A DNA stretch of 64,000 bases from the NCBI GenBank assembly GCA_025890175.1, contig JANPYM010000003.1:554405-618404 (forward strand). Direction: 5' to 3'. The position numbers were made by a program, and so were the translations under genes. This document shows positions 25,592-37,501 of this stretch, piece by piece (position 1 is the first letter of the stretch; each line of letters starts with the position of its first letter). A model generated the notes under the pieces. The model worked only from the letters and a program-made list of their open reading frames with translations. It was not told where the DNA came from and did no database searches. The stretch is from Ciborinia camelliae (Eukaryota; Ascomycota; Leotiomycetes; Helotiales; Sclerotiniaceae).

Positions 25592-27383
25592 TTAATGAGA
25601 AAGAAAGACATCATCATCATTGGAATCATTTGCATCGTAAGAGGCATCGGAAGCCGAGTCGAGATTACTCTCATCGACGAAAAATTCGTCGTACTCATCA
25701 TCCCAGTGGGGGTAGGGGTCAGGCTCAAGTCGAAGGGCGCAGCTCGACTTTTCCGAACAAGAGGGCTGATGGGAGTGTTTTTCGAATGTTCCGGGTGGTC
25801 CCACTTGCACTTCGTCCTTGTAGCGGACGAGACCAGGGTGGTTTCCCGGTGGAAGCGTAATGCTTTCGCTGCGGCGTGCTCGAGGACTCATACGATGGCT
25901 GTCATTGGCATCTCCGTCTGCACGACTACCCCACGAAGTCTATGCAAGGATTATTAGCACCTAGCCGAAAATGACCACTGAAATGAAACCAAGAAGGGAA
26001 AACATGTGAGTGCGGGGTTCTAGCTTACCATCCGGAGTGTCAGCAGTGCATATAGTTTTATCCACCCGTGAAAATATCCAAATAGAATGGAGACCGGAAG
26101 AAACCCAATATCTTTTGGTTCTTGAATGAAGAGGCCGATTAACTTCACAACCTTTGTTATAAGCATGAATACCAATTGAGCTACGACTGCAATCATTTGA
26201 TGATGCGCAGACCATGATGCAGTCGCCTTCAATGAGAGGAAGATGATGAGAGGGTCGAAGGCGAAGGACAAGGAGGTAAAAGTGGCGATATGCAAAGCAT
26301 ACACACACCACGGTTGTTGACTATACACGTACATGATCAGCAAAATATTCTCCTTGTGATCGAACGAGAAGTGTTCCGACTTACTGCCAAACGTGTCTCT
26401 CCGTGACTAAACTGGTATAGTTACTTCGCCAATTGCTGCGAGCCCATCTCGAGCATTGATACAAGTATTTAAAATTGTTCTCAAGGGTCGTTTCAATCTC
26501 GCATTCTCGGTTGTATTGAATCCATGTCGACCATTGATTTGCGACAAGCCACCTCGTAACAAAGTTATCATCATCGGCATTGAGTTGATATTGGCCCCAT
26601 CTTTCGGTTTTGAATCCATCCAGGAAAAGAGGACTTTGCAGAATCTCAGACCTGAATGCACAAGTTCGCCCAGACATACAGGATGTTCCACCGTCAATGC
26701 CATGGGTTGCCGAAATCTCAAAGTTGCGTCTTTCGATATAAGCAGCTCCAAGCCAATTGAATGCACGCTCGGCGAAGGTACCGTCACGTACTCGCTTGAC
26801 GCGCTGACAAGGCCCAACACCGCCAATCTTTGCATTCTCAAAAGGTGCCAGCAACCAGGGTAGTATGGTTCTTGGCCACGTGACATCATCGTCTGCCATA
26901 ACCAAGATGCGAGTCTTCACTTTCGGAATCACCTCGCACACTTGAATGCGTTTGTTTGCGATTGGTGCAAAGTACACGCTGACATTATTGGCCTCCAAGG
27001 ACTTGGAAAAGTACAATAGCTTTTGATATTTGTCGGCCGTGGTGACAAGAATAAGCTCGGCTGGCTGACAGGCGAGGATACTCTGCAGAGAATCTCTCAA
27101 TTCATCAAAATTGTTATGGATTGTAGGTATTATGACGCTCACATCTTTGGATGTGAAAGAAGGATTCGATGGTATTGGGACTGTTCTGTAAACCCAATGA
27201 CTGATCGTATTGACGATAAATCGGACATAACGATGGAGCCTATTTATTCGCACTATCAGTTCTCAAATCTTGTGGCGTGAGAGCACGGAAGTAGCAGGGG
27301 GGGAGGCAAAGTGGGAGGACTGTCCGAACTTACCACAGTATTAAGAAGGCCCATTGCCATATATCTAGACTAGGTAGAGCCAT
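25592..27383 (-). CDS. Cps1p/hyaluronan-synthase-like GT2 glycosyltransferase
   Basis: Exons are 27383-27334, 27239-26385, 26320-26029 and 25939-25592, giving 514 residues; all introns are GT-AG and frames match. The protein starts MALPSLDIWQWAFLILW, a membrane anchor. The GT-A catalytic region follows: KDVSVIIPT near residue 50, the acidic motif VMADDDVTWP (Asp133-135), IDGGTSCMSGRT, ADDDNF, and QCSRW (278-282), which is the QxxRW motif of processive synthases. C-terminal membrane helices (about 303-400) and an acidic Ser/Asp-rich cytosolic tail complete it. Family members (fungal 'polysaccharide synthase Cps1p', Cryptococcus Cps1 hyaluronan synthase) polymerise and extrude a surface polysaccharide from UDP-sugars at the plasma membrane. 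The sugar made here is unknown. The gene stands alone, about 12 kb from the second GT2 gene in the window. Confidence 0.9.
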
Positions 27384-30300
27384 TTTTGCTACTCAAAATT
27401 AAGGTAGTAGGGTATAAAGTTGAAGAGAACAAGGAGCTCTATCTAGACACGGTCCACGGAGGTCAAGTGAGGTACAAATCCAACGTCACACGGATCAGTT
27501 AAGTAGGTGTAGGTATAGACGTAAGAAGTGGCAAACCAAATTTGGCACGTAAGACTCGTATAATGTTTCAAGCAAGACAGCCGGGGGAATAGAAGTCTTT
27601 TATAATGGCGAAGAATGAGGTCGAAAGAAGGGGTTGTGAAAGTGAGCGATTTCGACTCGGGTTGAAATAATGAAGAATTTTATAGAAGCCCGTAACACGG
27701 ATATGATAGGATTCTGAAAAATTTCAAAGGTTCTTCAAAGAGGACGGACTGCAACGTATAGAGACAAGATTGGGCCGGTGTCTTCGGAGTTGGTCAAATG
27801 ATGCCGATATATGTCGTGGAGGGAGGACGTGGAAAGAAGGGTCTCGAGGGCAGTTTGTGGTGGTGGTGATGCGCGAGAACGGAGAGGCCGTCAAGGACAG
27901 ACTGAGCTTGGGTTGTTGGATATGTTTGCCCGTCAGGTAGAAATAATTCTTCGTATCTCAGAAAAATTAAGGTGGAAAATCTTCTTTCTTTGGGAGGAAA
28001 AGCGATTTCACTGGAATCCAGCCATGAAAATCCTCGAAATGTGGTAAAAGGTATGTATGGTAGTTCTTTATTTTGTTTGCTCCCAAAGACCAAAATACAA
28101 AAAAACTTTTCCCCAAGAAACCTGCCAATATGTATTCAACCAACCAACGAAGGACAATAGAGACGAAGATATCACCAAACGACTGTAATCCTCGTGTACC
28201 TGAGTTCAATTGGATAAATATACAGTTGCGAGGAGCCCGTTCCCTTAAAACAAGAATGACACACTACCACAATAGAAGAGAAAGACGATGAGACGAGATG
28301 TCATACTGCTTCAAAGGTGGACATTAGGGTCTGGACGAGGTCTATATAGGACGAAACCAACAACACGACCACACGGCTGGACCCGAGCAGTTATATTTTT
28401 TCCTCTTGTCCTTGTCTTCTGCTACATAGCAAGTTAAGCGTTAGCAATTATTAGGAAGACTGGGACAGACGCATCAGGGAATCAGGGATCGAGAGGGAAG
28501 AGTGGATCAAAATCTGGAGACAAATAGCAGCGCTTGTTCTGCGAGCCTTGAGCAAAATGTGCGCCTGGTGTGCTGCCATTTGAGCCGTTTGAGCCATCCA
28601 TGAATTTGATGAGAATCATTCGAGCCATTAGTACCAGAACTGGTCTGGGTCTATCAAGCTCTTGGGATGTACTTGTACATTCTGGGTATTTTACTGGGGG
28701 TGGGGTGGGGAGAAGGTTTGTTGGATGATTGTTTTGGGAAGTCAAGAAAAAGTGTGTGAGAATTTCATAAACAATATAATACTCGGAAAATAATAATGTC
28801 ATAATGTATATTTCCTACAGATTAGCAATAGTCTAGTCCGGTCCGGCTATCTAGGTTGCTAACTTGTTAAGTTGCTAGTCGAATTTTCCCCCTTCATCAG
28901 TTGTTGGATTACGGTACATTAGGTTCAGTAACGCTTGCCGGGCGCCACTTTTTGCAACAACGGAGGGGAAGGGATAAAATGAATCCAATGGTGTACATAC
29001 GATACATACCCTCTAACTTCATGTGTAAGACTGTAAGAATTTAAAATAATTAAAACTGGACCTCAAGCGCGTGTGGTGGGCATTGTGGATGTGGAAGGAT
29101 GAATGGTTGTGGTGGAGTGGGAACGAATAATGGTGCTCGAGGAGTCTAGGTGGACTGTCTAGGTAGGGGTGGTTTTATTAGAGTGCTTAGGGTCTGCACA
29201 GTGCATAGGTAGGTTCAGGATACCTTGAAAAGTTGTAGGTAGTACAGTACAGTATGGAAGGACGGAATAGGACATGCGTATGGTGCTGTACAGTACAGTA
29301 CGCTGGTACTGTATCTGATTCTGATATGGATGGTATGCAACTTGTAACTTATTACTTGACAAGGTGAAGGGGAGGGGAGAAGAAAGTGTCTGTATGGATG
29401 AATTGCTAGATGTAGGTCATTTCATATCTGTTGAGAGCTTGAGTGGTCAATGGCTAACTACACACTGTACACAGTAACCTAACTTGTGATAACATACAAG
29501 TTAAATTCTATATGACCTTCAGCCTGAATTCACAGCCAAATCTTTTCACTTCCTATCTTTCCGTTTTCTATGGGTCGTCGACTTCAATAGAACCACCTAG
29601 GTATAAGAACCTAGGTACAAATGAACCTACAAAAAGTATAGGAACAAAGATGCCTGTCTGCAACCTATAGCATGCCTGTTTTTATGCTTGCTAACCTAAT
29701 TGCCTCTACAAATCACACTAGGTATCTCGTCAGTGCTTGCTAGTTGGCCTGTCATTTGCGCAATTGTGGTCGACTAGGGTCTTCCTATAAACGAGACACA
29801 TCGGCCGCTGCAGGCGCCTGCTTTTGGACATCTTAGCCTTCTTAACAAGACGCCCTCGACACTCTCATCGGATATAATCCAAAGCTTCATATCCTTCCTT
29901 CTCCAGTGTTTCTACAGGGAAGTCTCAACGACGAGGCGTTTCGGTTGTTGAAATTTGATCAACCTCCATGGCTCTAATTTTCTCTAAGGTTGTCAAATCA
30001 GATGCAGCTGCCAAATGGTGGCCGTAGTTCGATGTCAAGCCATAGACCAGGATGTCACGGCATGAAAATGATGAGCGTAAGCTGCGTAATGAACCCTTCG
30101 CTTTTCACGTCCGCAAAGAGGGGCAACTTGGTGGAAGGATGGTCATGGATTTCATAGAGCCGAATACTGTCCTACAAACATGAAATCGAAACACTTGCAA
30201 TCAAAGGTCGAGAGAGAAACTTGGGTGAAAAATCAGAACTATCACAAGCTGAGCATGACCTTCTAAGCAATGTCACCTATCAAATACTTTGACATATCCG

Positions 30301-33300
30301 GAAAAGGGCTCGTGGCAAAGCTATCAGTACTCAATTCTTTCACATCATGTGTTATGGCTACCATTCATCAAATTTTCAAGGTTATAGCTAGTTATTTTCA
30401 TGTGTGTTTTCCTGCCCCATTTAACTTGATGCAATGTGATGTTATCTCTGAGGTTAGCTAAGCAAATCCCGATCCTGTCTGTATGTGAGGTACTGTACGG
30501 ATCATTCTCCGAGCCTCCCAGTAGATGTTAGAGTCCATTATTCCGATGGTTCATTGTCTCGGAGGAACAAATATCCAGAACATGCTTGACAAACATGCTC
30601 AACGTCTTTTCCTTTCTCTGATTGTATGTTATACGATACCCCAGTATTAGTATCTCACTGCCAAATTAAAGTCGGTACAAAGATCGAAAGTGACGTTTTG
30701 TCTTGTTATATTATATTATGTTATTCTTCTTATTCACGCTTTTGCCGCCTCGATATCAATTTATTCCCCATCAGTCATGGATCCCGAGTCTAATTCTAAT
30801 ACATCATTTATTAAAAGAATTAGCGGATTAGAAGAAAGCGAGAGATATGGGATCATTGAGATGACTCGCTGGAAGTCCATGTCAGAAAATAACACTGTGT
30901 ACCGTAATTTTTGACAGACAGGGCCGTGAGTACGTACCTAGGCCTAGGTAGGTACTAAGTAAGGTTTCCCGGCACAGATTGTCAGATACAGACAACCTGA
31001 GACACACCAATTGATGAGCGGGGTTGATCTTGACTCTTGATTCCGAATTTCTGATATGCTAACTAGGTATTAGTTAGGTACTAGGTACAAATTAAAAAGG
31101 GCTAAGAATAGTGGACACTATGGTCGAGGCCGAGTCCGTGAGTTCAAGCGCGCAAAGAGTGTGGAGAAGTTAAAACAAATCGAACAAATAGATTCAGTAT
31201 GCTGTCATTTTTTATTGATGTCGAATTCGTATCCGTGGGCCGTGGCGTCTCTGAGAATCCTGCCCGTTGGACTTTTTTCGGATCGTAATTTGGGAGTGGC
31301 GACAAGATGGATCTCGTTAACAGCTAACCCCTAATAACTACCTCCCTAGGTCTTGTACGGGTATGTACGTACGTACAGAACTACTACTGTATTCACCAAC
31401 GTAATAATAGTATTAGTCAATAACCAATCACTTCAATCGTATAGTACGTACCGTATATTATTCTGTTTCCAGCGAGTGGTCGAGACTCGAGACTCGAGTT
31501 CGTATAGCAATAAGATACGAAGATATAGCCTCAGTGTGGATGGAGTATCTCGTACCTACTACCTCCAGCTAGGTATGCTAGTATTATTTTATGTCCAATA
31601 TTAACGCAAGCTTCTATCTGTATTTTACGCTACTGTACCTATGTTCATCGTATGACCGAATTACCGAAGATTAACAGAGCAATTTTCAAAACTATTATTT
31701 AACCTATAACGCTGCCACTCCACTCCAGATAACGGGATGACCCGCAACAAAAATTCTAGATGAGCTCTGGCATATTCTATCTTACCAGAGGTCCAGAGGT
31801 CATGTTTGAATCTGGGTCCGCCGGTACGGAAGCACGAGCTCTGCGTCCCCGAGTGATATAAAACGGGAGCGACATATTTTCATGTACCTTTAATGTCGCT
31901 GTCATGTATAATGTACACATATTGCAACGTCGGAAATAACCCATGTTTGTAAGTTGGGGATACTACAACGGGACGGCAGTGAACACCTGGTGGCATGTGC
32001 AGTACTCGACTGGCCTATCTAGGATGGGAATCATAGGATGAGTGATCTTGCCTCCTTTACCGTTTCCCCCTCCATCATCAATGTATTATAGCATCATCCA
32101 CTCCTTGGCTAATGCTTAACTCAAGATGTTTCGATTTTGACAGTTGGAGAAAGTAATATCGCTCAAAGGACGAGTATCGACGTGATCTAGAGCGAGCCAC
32201 AGGCTTCACCCATGCATGGTTGATCATCATCATCATCTGCATGTCAACGAGTAATGTGCGGAAATGCCTTTGGAGACCTATCCAAGTGGGATGAGCGGAG
32301 TAGAATCCACCAAGGGACCACAACCAACGACAGACGCCAGCAAGGCGAAGACAAATGTTGAGGTTGGTATATGAGAATCATAATTATGATTCTTACTGAC
32401 AGCCTTGCTCGCTGTGCGCCATATTTGAGTAACATCGTCGCATACGCAATGAAAATGGGGCTGAGGTGAAGAATTTTGCACATATTGCAGCAAGTATCCA
32501 GTAGACCAGTACGAATGCGAAAGCATGTACATATCTTTCTTGAACCCTCAACCCTGGGCGCGAGGAACACCCTTGATACTTCAAGATAAGGTAATGGAAG
32601 GTCACCGTGATCCATCACAAAATAGCTTCAAGTCCGTGATCTGCATCCTATTAGTTCCCTTTCTACCTCCTTGACCAGCATATTTCGTCAACAATTATAC
32701 TTTAGAATTGCGTCTTTCGGGGGGGCTCGCAAAAGAAACGGACGCAAGTTTCAACCTTCATGCAAGTGATCGATAGAGAAAACTCTCTCCGCCCTAGTCC
32801 TCTTCATTACCGTCATCGAGACAAGGGAGACGAGGAAAATTACAAAAGGTCCCCAGTGTTTGGTTGCCTAGACATGGACAGAATCAGGTGAAGGACCTGA
32901 GCACGGCCATTGAGTTCATGCAACCAATCCTAGGTACATGGTATTCTATACTGTAATGTACAGTAAATCACAGTTTTCCGAGGGTATATGGGTAAGCGAT
33001 GTCAAGCTTCAACCCTTCGGTTGTGATTGTACGACGTCTAGTACCTTGAGAGCATTTCCTATCGTTGCACTTTCGGAAATACAACAAAGATTGGATCTAC
33101 ATTGGGCAGGTGACTGGGAATAGATGGTGGGGAGTGGCACGATTATGTGTGTGTTAGTGGCTTTGCAGGACGTTGAACATTGATTGCATGGAAAGGAATA
33201 AATTTCCCGAGTCAGTGATACATTTGTGTGTTGAAAGCCGACAGAACCATGGATGAAATATGCAGGGCGGAAAGTATAAGAAAATTTTCCATACCAGTGC

Positions 33301-35078
33301 ATAGGTACGTACTATTTATTACTGGCAACAAATGGTCCTTCCAAGTTCCAACTTCCAACCAACAACACCACGCCATGATGCCGAACTTTGAACATGACTT
33401 GATGGGTCAAGTTGAAATGAAGTAGAAACACATATTATAATATTATTATACTGTACAGTAATATCATAAGACAGCTAGCATCATCGTCTTTACCTAGGTA
33501 CCTTTGCCCAGCGAGTAAAATTAGATGTATGTACAGTATGTACATATTACCTACTGTGCTGTACAATTGTCCTTTCGATCAAGGTTTCAACTGTTCCGGT
33601 AGAGTTCGATCGTCCTGTCGCATTCGGCTCTTGGCTTTGATGGACCTGAATGATTGGGTCTCGATGATGCATAGGTATGCATTGTAGATATTTTACCTAC
33701 TCCAGACTTCCGCATCCATCCGTGAGGATACCGTATACCGTACTGCGTATACTGTACTGTACTTCATATCTGCCGACATGTATCCTCGATCGTTTGATTA
33801 CTAGACCAATACCAGATCAGTCCTCATATTGCTCATAGTCTCATATAGTCTCATGGTTTCATACAAATTACAACTGTTCAAGCTCCAGATCAAGATACCC
33901 CTTCATCAAGCAGTCCAGACTCCAAACAAGCGAACGTATAAGTAGAGAAGCGGATATTTGACCACGACTGAGGCGTTCACCGACATGAATGAGTGACATG
34001 GTCGTTTGAGAATGGTCCGTTGAAGTACTTCCCGAACCGGAGCGTATTGGAAGATGGCCTGGCCTTATCCCTTATCCACCACCAACGCACCCCCGAGGTG
34101 AATCATCACGACCACGACGACCATGATTAAATGAAGGGGGCATTATCAGCCTCAGTTTATGTATATGTATACCGTATGTATATGACATTGATGTACTATG
34201 TATCCATTTCTTCTTATACGTCGCCACAAATTCCCAATGGATGCACATATTCAGCCAATCCAAAATGATGTTAATTATAGATTGAACTGTGTTGTCTGTC
34301 TTGAGTTGACAGCTGGAACTTGAAGGAAGACGAGCTCGAACATTTACTGAATTCTCATTACTCCATACATTCTTCCATTATTATTCTCTCTCCTTCAAAT
34401 AACCACCAACCATATCTCGAGAATGTAGATCTTCATCCCCACTTCACACTTTTTTTTTTCTCCCTCCTCCAGACAGACCCCTTCATACAGACATAGCCTG
34501 CCCGTAAAGTAGGTTCAACCTAATAAATATAACAACCAATTATCTCAACCATCATACTAATTCACACAAGTGATTCGCATCTATGATCTCTCCAGTGTCC
34601 ACGGATCTCTCATACTTAATTAACCCCCTTACCTAACCTAACCTAACCTAACCTATCCCATCCTATGACTTATGGCTATGAATGACTATCTCCTATGACA
34701 TGACCTTGATTTTTGTCTTTAAAGAAGTAAACTCCCACTCTCTCACTTCTCGAGCGATTGATCAAGCTTGTCAGCTTGTACTGTTATGTTGTTATGTTAT
34801 GTTACGACCGTATTGGGTTGTTCCCATTCCATCCTCATTCTCATTCTCATTCTGATCTTCATTTTCATTTTCATCGCTTATTATTCATGCTCCCATGGAA
34901 CCAACCAACATTTTCGACGTTCGCATTCGGGAAAGCCGGACGCAATCAGTAAGTAGGTAAGTGCCCAGGTGCGATAGATACGGAAACGGAGTACCAGCAC
35001 CAGTACCAGGTAGGTGAGTGACAAAAGTCGGAGTCTCGGCCAAACCACCATTTTCCATCTGGGGACTTCTCGTTGCAC

Positions 35079-35151
35079 CGTACAGTACAATACAGTACAG
35101 GTACAGGTACAATACGGACCGGGACCGGGACTGGGACTGGGGCTGGGACTG
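35079..35151. repeat. GTACAG / GGGACY minisatellite
   Basis: Tandem GTACAGTACA units pass directly into GGGACCGGGACTGGGACT hexamers. They are visible on direct reading and have no coding meaning. Confidence 0.85.
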
Positions 35152-35977
35152 TCCACATGCTTTTTGTCAAGTTCGAAAGTGGGTGTGGGCGATGATGATG
35201 GCTGAGAAGGCTTGGAAGGCTTGGAAGGCTTCTGGCTACATACTAATGAATAGGTACATAAGCATAAGCATAAAAAGCACGATCACGATACGATGGACAT
35301 CAAAGTTGGACCGATCATCCAGTTGATATGATGGTTGATGGCTGATGACTGATGGCGAATGGCTGATGGCTGATGGCTTTGAAAAGCTAAAAGCTAAAAG
35401 CTAAAAGCGTCGTAAGGGAAGGGGAAAGCGGAAAGCGTCGTATGAAAGCCTCCTCCTCCTTCTCCTCCTCCACTCCCTGCGCCGCTTCAGGTATGCTGAA
35501 AAAAAAGATGTTCAAGTTGATGAAGGCTGATTCGGATTCTTTCTTTCATTATTGTTTGTTCAAGAATTCCAATTTCAATTCCCATTCCAATCCCCCATTC
35601 CAATTTCCCAATGATTACTCTAAACCTTATCTCACCGTATGGAGTAATCATCAAATCATCAACCAACAAACACTTCACTCCAAACACAAACACGCAACAA
35701 ACACACCCAACACAAACAAAACTTCAACACATTTCAATCAATATCTTCATTGTTTGTTAACATCTATGAAAGACCTAGTACCTAGTACCTAGTTACCTAC
35801 TACCTACCTTACCTATATACCTACTTACTACAACTCAACTTAACTCCACCAGATTATAGGGACTGGCCATTTATTATCAATTTATTCATCCATCGATTTG
35901 ATCTTATTTATATATTATTGGGAAGAAGAAAGAAGAGGAAGAGAAGGAAGAAAGGAGAAACCTCCAGGACGGAGAGT

Positions 35978-36034
35978 ACATACATACCTACATACATACA
36001 TACATACCTCTCTCCCTCCCTACATACATACATA
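35978..36034. repeat. (CATA)n microsatellite blocks
   Basis: Two CATA runs are separated by a CTCTCCCTCC segment, about 370 bp upstream of the next start codon. Confidence 0.85.
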
Positions 36035-36400
36035 CATCCCATCCCTCCAGTCCCTTATCCATTGTTATATTAAAAGAAGGGGGTTATCGTTATCGGAACA
36101 TTCCATTCCAATTCTTACTTTATCCCATCCATCCATACCTTACCGCATTTGAGAAAAGGGGCGGTCGGCGGTCTGGTCCTGGTCGGTTTTTGTATTATAC
36201 ATCAATTTCTATTCACTTGATTGTATTGTACAACTTCATTCTGCAGAGCAGTGATGCAAAGTAGATGATATTCAGTGTCTCTGTAAAGGGATCGAGGGTT
36301 GTATCTTTTTGATTTTGATTTGGTGTTAGTTATTGCTATTACTTTGCGATTGCCATTGTTTTTATTGTTTTTATTGCTCGAACCCTTCCTTATCGAAACA

Positions 36401-37501
36401 ATGTCTAGTTACCATGGAGATCATGTATCGAAATCTAGGTCGAAGGTTAAACCTGTTTTTAAAAAACTGATACAGAGTGAGAAGAATTCACTAGACCTGG
36501 ATCGACCGGCTGCAGAACAGGATGGCCTCGGGATATTTGATTATGGCGCTGCCTACAGTTCCCGTTCCTCTCACGACATTGCATACAACAGCAGAGAAGG
36601 GGGAAGAAGAGGTTTACATGCTCGCTCAACCAGTGGCACATCTCAATTCTCAACAGCAACAACAGGCAGTGGCCATCGCTCAGGATCATTCGTACATCCT
36701 TTCCAGCAAACCCCGAGACCTTACACTCCTCCCTTGGGCGCTTCTTATCAAAACTCAATTCGCGAAAGTGAAGCAACGAACAGCAGCCCTGCACTTACCG
36801 AAGATGAGGATCAGTTACGGCATACTTTTCGTAGTACAGCCAACCTGTCGAATCAAGCAAACTCTATGACTGGTTCAACAAATCCTATGCTGCAGCAAAC
36901 CCTAAGAATTCAAACAAAGCTACCTCCGACCTCCTCAAGACTTGCTCTCGCGAACTCACATACAAGTCTCACCCTCTCCCCTGAAGTAACCTCACCACTT
37001 GATAACATGTCGCCTGCTTCACCATCTATTCGACAATCCATGGAAGGATTCCGCATTCGAAGTCGGAGTGAGGTGGATAATCATCTTCGCCCAGAAACAA
37101 TACAAGAAGCACGTCGGAGATTCCAAGAGAAAGAGAAGGCCAAGGAAGAAAAGGCAGCCAGGGAAGAAATTCGGGCGATGGAAAAGAAACAACAAAAAGA
37201 AGCAAGACAGATTGAGCGAGGACATCGTCGTTCATCTGCCAGCGATAATGCACCTACAAGATCAAAGCGATCCAAGTCCGATCTTACTATACAAGAGAAG
37301 AGTGAAGGGCTTTTTGGTCAGAATTACAATGCCGCATCAATTTCTACTCCCCCTTTTCTCTCTGAGGAACGCGGTTCACCAGGCAGAAGTCATACTGCGA
37401 TGTCAAATACCAAGAAGAAAACACACAGCGCTTGGACAAAACTCATGATGTGGTTAAGGACTCGGTTTATGCGACTGGGTAAGAAGACTGGCAGAAGATA
37501 A
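36401..37501 (+). CDS. Uncharacterised Ser-rich protein with basic coiled coil
   Basis: I start this single-exon gene at the ATG at 36401 (MSSYHGDHVSKSRSKV). The frame is open for 34 codons upstream, but those have no ATG and read as leader. The 366-residue product is Ser/Thr/Gln/Asn-rich and probably disordered. A strongly charged, Arg/Lys/Glu-rich helix (about 230-276, with EARRRFQEKEKAKEEKAARE) is a likely coiled coil. The C-terminus is basic and aromatic (WTKLMMWLRTRFMRLGKK) and could bind membrane or nucleic acid. I recognise no domain. Phosphorylation-prone RSxS and SP sites are frequent. The gene lies alone between two gene-poor regions, and the next gene is convergent with it. Confidence 0.7.
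   Translation: MSSYHGDHVSKSRSKVKPVFKKLIQSEKNSLDLDRPAAEQDGLGIFDYGAAYSSRSSHDIAYNSREGGRRGLHARSTSGTSQFSTATTGSGHRSGSFVHPFQQTPRPYTPPLGASYQNSIRESEATNSSPALTEDEDQLRHTFRSTANLSNQANSMTGSTNPMLQQTLRIQTKLPPTSSRLALANSHTSLTLSPEVTSPLDNMSPASPSIRQSMEGFRIRSRSEVDNHLRPETIQEARRRFQEKEKAKEEKAAREEIRAMEKKQQKEARQIERGHRRSSASDNAPTRSKRSKSDLTIQEKSEGLFGQNYNAASISTPPFLSEERGSPGRSHTAMSNTKKKTHSAWTKLMMWLRTRFMRLGKKTGRR

Larger units (their letters stand above)
27384..36400. other. 9-kb gene-poor region rich in GTAC palindromes
   Basis: No ORF here has convincing length, splice signals or a recognisable family. Short CTGTACAGTA/GTACAGTAC palindromes recur (near 29240, 29285, 31360, 32950, 33450, 33530, 33750 and 35085), together with CCTAGGTAGGTAC-type runs and CCTAA repeats near 34635. 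The left kilobase should contain the promoter of the Cps1p-like gene. The right 1-2 kb, including pyrimidine-rich and CATA-repeat DNA, should contain that of the Ser-rich gene. A non-coding RNA cannot be excluded from sequence alone. Confidence 0.5.

Noticed and set aside
32078..32618. Several minus-strand ORFs of 70-124 codons, with a GTAAGA donor-like site near 32400.
   Set aside because: No acceptor restores a coherent frame and the peptides look random.
34625..34660. CCTAA repeats resembling telomeric DNA.
   Set aside because: Only a handful of CCTAA pentamers, whereas most filamentous ascomycetes use TTAGGG; the position is internal and between genes.
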